Positions 47,874 through 54,686 of a stretch of 64,000 bases of DNA are shown here, one piece after another. Location: positions 48,092 to 112,091 of the forward strand of contig JBFIXI010000004.1 in assembly GCA_041605955.1 (NCBI GenBank). The letters are read 5' to 3'. A program made the translations under genes and the position numbers. The DNA is from JAHEJX01 sp041605955 (lineage in GTDB: Bacteria > Actinomycetota > Acidimicrobiia > Spongiisociales > UBA5794). The notes below the pieces were generated by a model. The model was not told the DNA's origin, ran no database searches, and worked only from the letters and a program-made list of their open reading frames with translations. The first letter of the stretch is position 1. Each line of letters starts with the position of its first letter.

Positions 47874-48068
47874 GTGCCGAAGCAGAAGACACACAAGGGA
47901 GCGGCCAAGCGCTTCAAGGTGACCGGGCGTGGCAAGATCATGCACCAGGGCGCCTGGCGCGGCCACAACCGCCACAAGAAGACCGGGCGGCGTTGGCGGC
48001 GAGTCGCCGGCGACAAGCAGCTGACCGGCGGCAACGCCAAGCGCGCCGCTCGCCTACTGGGTCGATAG
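47874..48068 (+). CDS. rpmI: 50S ribosomal protein L35
   Basis: Small, very basic ribosomal protein of 64 residues starting with PKQKTHKGAAKRFKVTGRGK, the L35 signature, and ending in the conserved LTGGNAKRAARLL. GTG start six bases after the infC stop; AGGAG overlaps the infC 3' end. Standard infC-rpmI-rplT order. Confidence 0.96.
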   Translation: MPKQKTHKGAAKRFKVTGRGKIMHQGAWRGHNRHKKTGRRWRRVAGDKQLTGGNAKRAARLLGR

Positions 48069-48077
48069 GAGACTGCA

Positions 48078-48431
48078 ATGGCACGAGTGAAACGAGCCGT
48101 CAGCGCGCACAAGAAGCGCCGCAAGGTCATGGAACGGGCCGCCGGCTACACCGGCGCTAGGAGCCGGCGCTACCGCGCCGCTCGCGAGCAGACGATGAAC
48201 TCGATGCAGTACGCGTATCGAGACCGACGGGCTCGCAAGGGAGACTTCCGGCGCCTCTGGATAACCCGGATCAACGCTGCCGCTCGCCAGAACGGCACCA
48301 CGTATTCGGCGCTGATCGCCGGTCTCAAGGCCGCACAAGTCGAGATCGATCGCAAGATGCTTGCCGAGATGGCCGTCAACGATCCGGCGGCCTTCACGGC
48401 TCTCGTAGAGGTAGCTGGAGCTGCCTCCTAG
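48078..48431 (+). CDS. rplT: 50S ribosomal protein L20
   Basis: Early-assembling 23S rRNA-binding protein of 117 residues. The N-terminus (MARVKRAVSAHKKRRKVMERA) and RRLWITRINAAARQNGTTYSALIAGLK are the diagnostic L20 segments. AGGAG lies nine bases before the ATG. In other bacteria L20 represses its own operon by binding mRNA; the leader of this operon is a candidate target. Confidence 0.97.
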   Translation: MARVKRAVSAHKKRRKVMERAAGYTGARSRRYRAAREQTMNSMQYAYRDRRARKGDFRRLWITRINAAARQNGTTYSALIAGLKAAQVEIDRKMLAEMAVNDPAAFTALVEVAGAAS

Positions 48432-48453
48432 TAGTGGCGCCGACGGGATCCGG

Positions 48454-49191
48454 GTGATCGAGTCCCCTCGTAACGAACGAGTAGTCAAGGCGGGTCGGCT
48501 CCATCGCGCCAAGTATCGTCGGGCTACCGGCAAGACGCTCCTCGAGGGGCCGCATGTGATCGCGGCCGCCCAGGCGGCCGGGTTCGAACTGGAGCTCTTA
48601 TTCGCTCTGGAGGAGGATGACTCGACTCGCGCCGCCACCGCAGCGGGGGTCACCGTAGCCCGAGTCACGGAGCCGGTCATGCGCAAGCTGGCACCTACGG
48701 AGCATCCCCGGGGACCGGTAGCGGTTGCGGCCATACCAACGGCGGGGACTCTCGAGCCCGTGGACACGGTCGTGCTGTGCGGAGTGCGCGATCCTGGTAA
48801 CGCCGGCACCCTCATCAGGTCGGCCGCAGCCTTCACGTTTCAAGTGGCGGCGACCGCCGACACGGTCGACGTTTGGAGCCCCAAAGTGCTGCGAGCGGCT
48901 GCCGGGGCCCACTTCGTGGTGAACCTCGTGGCGGGCATCACCGTCGATGACGTCATCTCCGCCGGCGTGATGCCGGTGGCTCTGTTGGCACACGCCGACG
49001 GCACCGAGGAGCCCGGCCCGGAGGTGCGCCCGATTGGTTTGCTGGTCGGCAACGAAGCGCACGGCCTGGGAGAGGACTTGGTGGCGAAGGCCGTTGCGAC
49101 CCTGACGGTGCCCACTTCCGGCGCAGTGGAGAGTCTCAACGCCGCGGTCGCCGGAAGCATTGCCATGTTTGCCATAGCGGCGGGACGTTGA
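48454..49191 (+). CDS. TrmH/SpoU-family RNA 2'-O-methyltransferase
   Basis: SAM-dependent methyltransferase with a trefoil knot, 245 residues. The N-terminal L30e-like substrate-binding part contains RLHRAKYRRATGKTLLEGPH, and the SpoU catalytic motifs are VLCGVRDPGNAGTLIRSAAAF (motif 1), LLVGNEAHGLG (motif 2) and VPTSGAVESLNAAVAGSIAM (motif 3). Homologues between rplT and pheS are usually annotated as 23S rRNA methyltransferases, but the exact target cannot be assigned. GTG start; ribosome-binding site weak. Confidence 0.9.
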   Translation: MIESPRNERVVKAGRLHRAKYRRATGKTLLEGPHVIAAAQAAGFELELLFALEEDDSTRAATAAGVTVARVTEPVMRKLAPTEHPRGPVAVAAIPTAGTLEPVDTVVLCGVRDPGNAGTLIRSAAAFTFQVAATADTVDVWSPKVLRAAAGAHFVVNLVAGITVDDVISAGVMPVALLAHADGTEEPGPEVRPIGLLVGNEAHGLGEDLVAKAVATLTVPTSGAVESLNAAVAGSIAMFAIAAGR

Positions 49192-49274
49192 TCGTGGCTG
49201 GCGGCGGGCGCAGGGCGAGCATGGTCGCCGCCTTTACGGAGCGTCGGGTCAGCGGCGGGGCCGGTCTGAGCTCG

Positions 49275-49497
49275 TCATAGGGCGAAGTCGTAGGGTTGCT
49301 CGTAACGGAGCGCCTGGCCGTCGGGTCCACCGGGTGGGGCGTGCACCGGCTCGGCAATGGCGTCGTAGAAAGCTGCCTGTTGACGAACTGAGTTGTCGAT
49401 TACTGATGCCAAACCACCCTTGGAGCTGCTCGCAGGTGACATTGGGCTGCCCATCAAGCGGCGCGTTCTTGCCGGATGCGGCGTCGGTCAATACCAT
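49275..49497 (-). pseudogene. Possible frameshifted remnant of a small gene
   Basis: On the reverse strand, the first half reads naturally in one frame (starting MVLTDAASGKNAPLDG and containing QLQGWFGISN) and the second half reads naturally in another (FYDAIAEPVHAPPGGPDGQ, ending EQPYDFAL and a stop). Neither frame alone looks like a whole protein. A single indel near position 49390 would join them. I do not recognise the family, and the putative start overlaps the -10 of the divergent pheS leader promoter, so this may be chance. Confidence 0.25.
49469..49497 (+). promoter_or_regulatory. Promoter of the pheST leader (TTGCCG-17-TACCAT)
   Basis: A -35 TTGCCG and a -10 TACCAT are exactly 17 bases apart. 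The -10 ends six bases before an ATG, which would therefore be at or next to the transcription start. Confidence 0.6.
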
Positions 49498-49503
49498 GCA
49501 GTT

Positions 49504-49566
49504 ATGGCTATGACTAGCAATCGCAACTTCGTGTTTACCGGGCCCGGGGCCCGGATCGCTGCCTAG
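49504..49566 (+). CDS. Candidate leaderless leader peptide for pheST with Phe codons
   Basis: A 20-codon ORF starting on the predicted transcription start. It reads MAMTSNRNFVF followed by TGPGARIAA and a stop, with two Phe codons (TTC, TTT) within three residues. Its coding region contains the GC-rich palindrome CCGGGCCCGGGGCCCGG, which can pair with itself or with later parts of the leader. A hairpin with a T-rich flank follows before pheS. This is the layout of a ribosome-stalling attenuator sensing charged tRNA-Phe. Only two Phe codons is a weak signal. Confidence 0.45.
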   Translation: MAMTSNRNFVFTGPGARIAA

Positions 49567-49588
49567 TCACAGCCGCGAATCCACATTT

Positions 49589-49627
49589 CGCCCGGGGCAG
49601 CAAATCCGGCTCCGGGCGCTGTTGTTT
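49589..49627 (+). terminator. Terminator-like hairpin in the pheST leader, with alternative pairing
   Basis: CGCCCGG (49589-49595) pairs with CCGGGCG (49612-49618), followed by CTGTTGTTTT. The GGCAGC inside the loop (49596-49601) can instead pair with GCTGCC at 49633-49638, just before the pheS ribosome-binding site AAGGA. The two folds share bases on both sides, so they compete, as expected for an attenuator. Confidence 0.5.
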
Positions 49628-49658
49628 TCGGGGCTGCCGCCGTAAGGAAAGCAAATCA

Positions 49659-50783
49659 ATGGAAGACAACAGACCCGACTCAACAACTCCAGATGTCGAC
49701 GAATCCGTCGACCTGGACGCCAAGCTCGACGAGATGTTGCTCGATCTGCGTCTGCCGGATCCCGAGGCCCTGCAGCGCGAGCTCGATCGCATCGAGACCA
49801 GCGAGGATTTGGCTGCGTTCGAGAGGGACCATCTGGGCCGCAAGTCGGTGATTGCCCGAGAGCTCAGCAACCTCGGCAAGCTCCCAGATGACCAACGACG
49901 TGAAGTGGGTCGGCGCATCCACGAGGTCCGCCTCGATCTGCAGCAGCGCATCGCCCATCGGCACGCGAGCCTCGCCACTCAGGAGCAGGCCGGGCGTATC
50001 GCCGCGGAGAGCCTGGACGTCACGGTGGACTACCGCACGTTCCCGGTCGGCGGATTGCACCTGATTCAGCAAGTGATCGATGAGGTGAGCGACATCTTCA
50101 TCGGGCTGGGCTACAAGGTCGCCGACGGTCCCGAGGCCGAGCTCGGCTGGTACAACTTCGATGCGCTCAACACCCCACCGGACCATCCCGGTCGGCTCGA
50201 GTCGGACACGATGTACTTGGATTATGGGAAACCGGAGGACGAGCTGTTGTTGCGGGCCCATACGTCGCCGGTTCAAGCCCGCTACATGGAGCAGCACGAT
50301 CCTCCGGTGTACATCGTCGTCCCCGGCAAGTGCTACCGCAACGACACCGTCGACGCATCCCACCTGCCCGTCTTCTATCAGATCGAAGGCCTGGCGGTGG
50401 ACACCGACATCCAATTCTCCGATCTCAAGGGCACCCTCGCCGAGTTCGCCAGGCAGTTCTTCGGTCCCAGCACCCGAGTTCGCCTGCGTCCCCACTACTT
50501 CCCCTTCACCGAGCCCTCGGCCGAGATGGACGCCTCCTGTCCCTCGTGCGACGGCGGCAGTGCCTCGTGCCGCGTGTGCGGGGGATCGGGATGGCTCGAG
50601 ATCCTCGGCTGCGGGATGGTCGACCCGAACGTTTTCGAAGCGGTCGGCTACGACCCAAATGAGGTCACTGGCTTCGCTTTCGGGATGGGCGTGGAACGTG
50701 TCGCCATGCCGCGCTACGGCATCGACTCGATTCGGCATTTCGTAGACAACGATCTCCGATTCCTCGAGCAGTTCCCGGGATAG
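49659..50783 (+). CDS. pheS: Phenylalanine--tRNA ligase alpha subunit
   Basis: Catalytic subunit of the heterotetrameric PheRS. The 374-residue protein has an N-terminal coiled coil for tRNA binding (about residues 20-110) and the class II core: motif 1 near HLIQQVIDEVSDIFIGLGY, motif 2 in VPGKCYRNDTVDASHLPVFYQIEG, Phe-pocket segment PHYFPFTEPSAEMD and motif 3 GFAFGMGVERVAMPRYGI. A CPSC and CRVC pair within the core is a zinc-binding-like insertion seen in many PheS. AAGGA precedes the ATG. pheT follows after three bases. Confidence 0.96.
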   Translation: MEDNRPDSTTPDVDESVDLDAKLDEMLLDLRLPDPEALQRELDRIETSEDLAAFERDHLGRKSVIARELSNLGKLPDDQRREVGRRIHEVRLDLQQRIAHRHASLATQEQAGRIAAESLDVTVDYRTFPVGGLHLIQQVIDEVSDIFIGLGYKVADGPEAELGWYNFDALNTPPDHPGRLESDTMYLDYGKPEDELLLRAHTSPVQARYMEQHDPPVYIVVPGKCYRNDTVDASHLPVFYQIEGLAVDTDIQFSDLKGTLAEFARQFFGPSTRVRLRPHYFPFTEPSAEMDASCPSCDGGSASCRVCGGSGWLEILGCGMVDPNVFEAVGYDPNEVTGFAFGMGVERVAMPRYGIDSIRHFVDNDLRFLEQFPG

Positions 50784-50786
50784 GCG

Positions 50787-53165
50787 ATGCGAGTCTCCCT
50801 CACTTGGTTGCGAGAGTTCATAGATCTCCCCACCGGGGATCCGATCCAGCTCGGCCGGGTCTTCGATTACCTCGGCCATGCTGTCGAGTCGATAGAGGTG
50901 TTCGATGTCGCGTGGAGTGGTGTGCGGATCGGCGAGGTGGTCGAAGTGGGAGCTCATCCGAATGCCGACAAGATCAGGGTCGCCCGGGTCGACGTCGGCG
51001 ACGCCTCTCCCCATCAGATCATCTGCGGGGCATGGAACTTCGAAGCCGGAGCCCGGGTGCCAGTTGCCCTACCCGGTGCCGTGTTGCCCGGGGGCTTCGA
51101 GATCGGCAAACGGGCGATCCGGGGCGTGGAGTCCCACGGAATGATCTGCTCGGAGCGCGAGCTCGGGCTCGGGGAGGACCACGAGGGCATCATCGTTCTC
51201 GACGGGAACCCCGCAATCGGCGATCCGTTCGAATCCCTGTTGGAGCTGCCGGATGTGGTCTTCGATCTGGAGGTAACCAACAATCGGCCGGACGTGATGA
51301 GCATGATCGGTGTCGCCCGGGAGCTCGCCGCCTGGTACGACATCGACCTCCGGATGCCCGTGATCTCGCTGCCGACCGTCCCCGGGGAACCGAAGGTCGG
51401 AGTCACGATCTCGGCGCCCGACGGCTGCAACCGCTTCACCGCGCGCGAAGTGCGCGGGATAACGTCCGGTAAATCCCCGCTGTGGATGCAGCAGCGGCTA
51501 CACAAAGCTGGCGTGCGGGCGATTTCCAACGTCGTCGATGTCACCAACTATGTGATGCTGGAGTTGGGCCATCCGCTGCATGCCTTTGATGCCGACGTGA
51601 TTGCAGGCAACAGTCTCGACGTCCGCTGGGCTCGCGAAGGTGAGACGCTGGAAACCCTGGACGGCGCGGTGCGCCGCCTCACCCCGCAGGATCTGGTCAT
51701 CGTCGACGGCGACGGTCCCACGTCGCTGGCGGCGATAATGGGAGGTGCCCGCTCGGAAGTGGCTGCCACCACTCGCAACGTCCTCATGGAGGCGGCTCAC
51801 TGGGATCCTCCCACGGTGATGTATTCGTCGCGTCGTCACGACCTCCAGTCCGAAGCGTCGAAGCGTTTTGAGCGGGGAGTAGATCCGAATCTCGCCCCGA
51901 TGGCCAACGATCGGGCTTGCCAGCTGCTCACAAACTTGGCCGGCGGCGATGTGGTCGCAACCCAGATCGACATCGTCGCCAACCCCTCCGCTCCGGTCGT
52001 GATCGAGCTCGCCACCTCCGACGTGCAGCGTTTGTTGGGAACCAGGTTCTCCACTGACCCGATCGCCGAGCTACTGGGCCGGCTCCAGCTGGAGGTCGTG
52101 CCCAACTCGGAGCGATTGACGGTGACGGTGCCCACGTATCGACCAGACCTGACCCGCCCGGCCGATCTGGTCGAGGAGGTGGCCCGACTCGCCGACTTCG
52201 ACACCTTCCCGGAGACGCTGCCAACCGGGCCCGCGGGGGGTCTATCCGCCGAACAAACCCATACCCGCACACTGGTGACCACGCTGCGCGGCCTCGGTTT
52301 GCACCAAGCAGTGAACCTGCCTTTCGTCTCTCCCGACGAGCTGGCTGCCTTCGCTGAGGAAGTCGGCGACGTCGTGTCTGTGCGCAATCCGCTGCGCGAT
52401 GACCAGGCCAAGCTCCGCCAGAGCTTGCTCCCCGGGCTGCTTCGCAACGTCCGCGACAACCTGAATCGAGGTGCTGGTGCGGTGGCGCTGTTCGAGATCG
52501 GCAGGGTGTTCTTCGCCCGACCCTGGCCCGAGGATGACCGCGTCCCCGACCAGCCAAACCGGGTCGCGGTGGCGATCACGGGACCATTCGGCTTCGGCGG
52601 ACCGGCGGACCCTCCGCCTACCGCGGACGCGACAACTGCTCTGGCAGCGGTAGCAGCCATCGCCACCCGTATGGGTCTCGACGTCGCGCGAGCCGCGGCC
52701 CAGCCGCCCGGCTATCACCCCACTCGAACGGCAGCCCTCACCATCAATGGCCGGCCGCTCGGGTACGCCGGTGAAACCCATCCCGGCATCTCGCGTCTGT
52801 TCGAGATCGACTCGCGAGTAGCAATCGTCGAGCTGGAACTGGCACCGCTGGTGGCAGCCCGAGGGACGTTCGAGATGACGCCGATCTCGAACTATCCCCA
52901 CGTGGACTTCGATCTCTCATTCGAGGTTCCGCCGGGGCTTCCCGGTGGCGATCTCGTGTCGGCAACGGCGCGTGCCTCTGACCTGCTGGAGGCCGTGACG
53001 ATATTCGACGACTTCGTCCATCCGGAGACGGCGCGGCGATCGATCGCACTTCACTTCCGGCTGCGAGCTTCCGATCGCACGCTATCGCGCCAGGAGATCG
53101 AGCGGGAACGCGACGCGCTGGTGACAGCGGCGGCCGCCCTTGGAGCCCAATTGAGGAGTGCTTGA
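50787..53165 (+). CDS. pheT: Phenylalanine--tRNA ligase beta subunit
   Basis: Structural and editing subunit, 792 residues. Domains in order: B1/OB tRNA-binding fold (VRIGEVVEVGAHPNADKIRV, about residues 40-150), B3/B4 editing domain (AISNVVDVTNYVMLELGHPLHAFD), B5 (LLGTRFSTDPIAELLGRL), the inactive catalytic-like core (VRNPLRDDQAKLRQSLLPGL) and the C-terminal FDX-ACB anticodon domain (PISNYPHVDFDLSFEV). Complete. One-base overlap with argF. Confidence 0.96.
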   Translation: MRVSLTWLREFIDLPTGDPIQLGRVFDYLGHAVESIEVFDVAWSGVRIGEVVEVGAHPNADKIRVARVDVGDASPHQIICGAWNFEAGARVPVALPGAVLPGGFEIGKRAIRGVESHGMICSERELGLGEDHEGIIVLDGNPAIGDPFESLLELPDVVFDLEVTNNRPDVMSMIGVARELAAWYDIDLRMPVISLPTVPGEPKVGVTISAPDGCNRFTAREVRGITSGKSPLWMQQRLHKAGVRAISNVVDVTNYVMLELGHPLHAFDADVIAGNSLDVRWAREGETLETLDGAVRRLTPQDLVIVDGDGPTSLAAIMGGARSEVAATTRNVLMEAAHWDPPTVMYSSRRHDLQSEASKRFERGVDPNLAPMANDRACQLLTNLAGGDVVATQIDIVANPSAPVVIELATSDVQRLLGTRFSTDPIAELLGRLQLEVVPNSERLTVTVPTYRPDLTRPADLVEEVARLADFDTFPETLPTGPAGGLSAEQTHTRTLVTTLRGLGLHQAVNLPFVSPDELAAFAEEVGDVVSVRNPLRDDQAKLRQSLLPGLLRNVRDNLNRGAGAVALFEIGRVFFARPWPEDDRVPDQPNRVAVAITGPFGFGGPADPPPTADATTALAAVAAIATRMGLDVARAAAQPPGYHPTRTAALTINGRPLGYAGETHPGISRLFEIDSRVAIVELELAPLVAARGTFEMTPISNYPHVDFDLSFEVPPGLPGGDLVSATARASDLLEAVTIFDDFVHPETARRSIALHFRLRASDRTLSRQEIERERDALVTAAAALGAQLRSA

Positions 53166-54085
53166 TGAAGCGTGATTTCTTGATGATCTCGGATCTGGAA
53201 GCTGATGAGCTGCACGGCGTGCTCGCCATGGCAGCCACGTTGAAGCAGGATCGTCTGCAATTCCACGAGGCATTGGTCGGCCGCAGCATCGGTCTGTTCT
53301 TCGAGCGGCCGTCGACCCGAACCCGGGTCTCCGCCGAGGTCGCTACGGCTGAGCTGGGTGCCCACCCGGTGGCGCTGCGCGGCGATGAGGTCGGTATGGG
53401 AACCCGGGAGGCTCCGCAGGACGTAGCCCGAGTCTTGGCGCGCTACCTATCGCTGGTCGCCATGCGCGTGAAGTCCCACGCTGCCCTCGAGGCGGTCGCC
53501 ACCCATGCCTCGATTCCGGTCGTCAACTTGCTCTCCGAGCGCAGCCACCCATGTCAGGCGCTGGCAGACCTGCAGACCATTTCCGAGCACAGGGCCCTTC
53601 CGGGCACCAGGCTGGCCTACATAGGCGACGGCAACAACGTCGCCCACTCCCTCCTACTTGGCGGAGCCATCACCGGCATGGAAGTCGTGATCGCGGCTCC
53701 TGCCGGCCACGAGCCGAGTGAAGAAATCGTCGCCCAAGCCGAGAGCCTGGCCGCCACCCACGGCGGGCGGATCGAGCTCACCGAGGATCCAGTCGCCGCA
53801 GTCACCGGTAGCCAAGTGGTCTACACCGATGTATGGGCCTCGATGGGTCAGGAGGACGAGGCCGAGCATCGACTGCGAGCCTTCGCCGGTTTCCAGGTCA
53901 ACGAGGAGCTGTTCGCCCACGCCGACGACGACGCCTTGTTCCTTCACTGCCTGCCCGCCCACCGCGGTGAGGAGGTCGCCGACGAGATGATGGAGCACCG
54001 CCGTTCGTTCGTGTTCGATCAAGCGGAGAATCGCCTGCACGCCTTCAAAGCGCTGGTGCTCTTCCTGATGGATGCGGGCGGCTAG
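53165..54085 (+). CDS. argF: Ornithine carbamoyltransferase
   Basis: Makes citrulline from ornithine and carbamoyl phosphate. The 306-residue protein shows the carbamoyl-phosphate site FERPSTRTRVSAE, HPCQALADLQT, GDGNNVAHSLL, VYTDVWASMGQE (ornithine side) and the OTC-specific FLHCLPAHRGEEV; HCLP separates it from aspartate transcarbamoylases. In STRTR the usual Ser-x-Arg-Thr-Arg is kept. ATG shares one base with the pheT stop; a TTG one codon earlier is possible. No other arginine genes are present, although full arg clusters commonly follow pheT in actinobacteria. Confidence 0.93.
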   Translation: MKRDFLMISDLEADELHGVLAMAATLKQDRLQFHEALVGRSIGLFFERPSTRTRVSAEVATAELGAHPVALRGDEVGMGTREAPQDVARVLARYLSLVAMRVKSHAALEAVATHASIPVVNLLSERSHPCQALADLQTISEHRALPGTRLAYIGDGNNVAHSLLLGGAITGMEVVIAAPAGHEPSEEIVAQAESLAATHGGRIELTEDPVAAVTGSQVVYTDVWASMGQEDEAEHRLRAFAGFQVNEELFAHADDDALFLHCLPAHRGEEVADEMMEHRRSFVFDQAENRLHAFKALVLFLMDAGG

Positions 54086-54662
54086 CCCGAGCTCTGCGGG
54101 AGGCAGCCCGGCCGGGCGGCCGCCGTGGTTCGACACAGATGTTGTCGCCGCCGCGAGGGGCCTCCTCGGGTGGCGGCTCATCTCCGAGATCGACGGCGCC
54201 CGGGTGGTCGCCGAGCTTGCCGAGGTCGAGGCATACGACGGCGAGTCGGATCCGGCGAGCCATGCGTTCCGCGGGCGCACCGCTCGCAACGCAGCGATGT
54301 TCGGTCCGCCGGGCACACTGTACGTGTACCGGTCCTACGGCATTCACTGGTGCATGAACGTCGTCAGCGGCCCGGAAGGGCGGCCCAGTGCCGTGCTATT
54401 GCGGGGCGCCACAGTGCTCGAAGGTCGGGGAGCGGCGGTAGAACGCCGCGGCCGGGAGGATCATCTGGCCGACGGCCCGGGCAAGCTGGCGCAGGCACTC
54501 GGGGTGACTGATGTCTACGACGGGCACCTGCTCACGACGGCCCCGCTCCGGCTGGCTCCACCAGTACGTGCCGTGGAACGAAGCATCGCAACGCCGCGAG
54601 TGGGAATCTCGCGGGCAGTGGAGCGGCCCTGGCGATTCGTGGTGGAGAGTTGGCCTCAGTAG
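54072..54662 (+). CDS. 3-Methyladenine DNA glycosylase (AAG/MPG family)
   Basis: Base-excision repair enzyme removing alkylated purines. The 196-residue protein has the AAG fold segments: AEVEAYDGESDPASHAFRG with the catalytic Glu, TARNAAMFGPPGTLYVYRSYGIHWCMNVV, AVLLRGATVLEG and DGPGKLAQALG. Overlaps argF by 14 bases, an odd functional pairing that probably reflects operon packing. Converges with the PBP gene; a GCCGCC/GGCGGC hairpin lies in the 24-base gap. Confidence 0.92.
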   Translation: MRAASPSSAGGSPAGRPPWFDTDVVAAARGLLGWRLISEIDGARVVAELAEVEAYDGESDPASHAFRGRTARNAAMFGPPGTLYVYRSYGIHWCMNVVSGPEGRPSAVLLRGATVLEGRGAAVERRGREDHLADGPGKLAQALGVTDVYDGHLLTTAPLRLAPPVRAVERSIATPRVGISRAVERPWRFVVESWPQ

Positions 54663-54686
54663 GAGCCGCCGGTTGCGGGCGGCGAA

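Larger units (their letters stand above)
49192..49503. other. Intergenic region upstream of the pheST leader
   Basis: About 310 bases without a convincing gene on the plus strand. It contains the promoter of the pheS leader at its right end and a possible broken reverse-strand ORF described separately. No tRNA or clear terminator is visible. Confidence 0.5.

Noticed and set aside
49504..49658. T-box leader upstream of pheST
   Set aside because: No T-box consensus (TGGNACCGCG) is present; a leader-peptide attenuator fits better.
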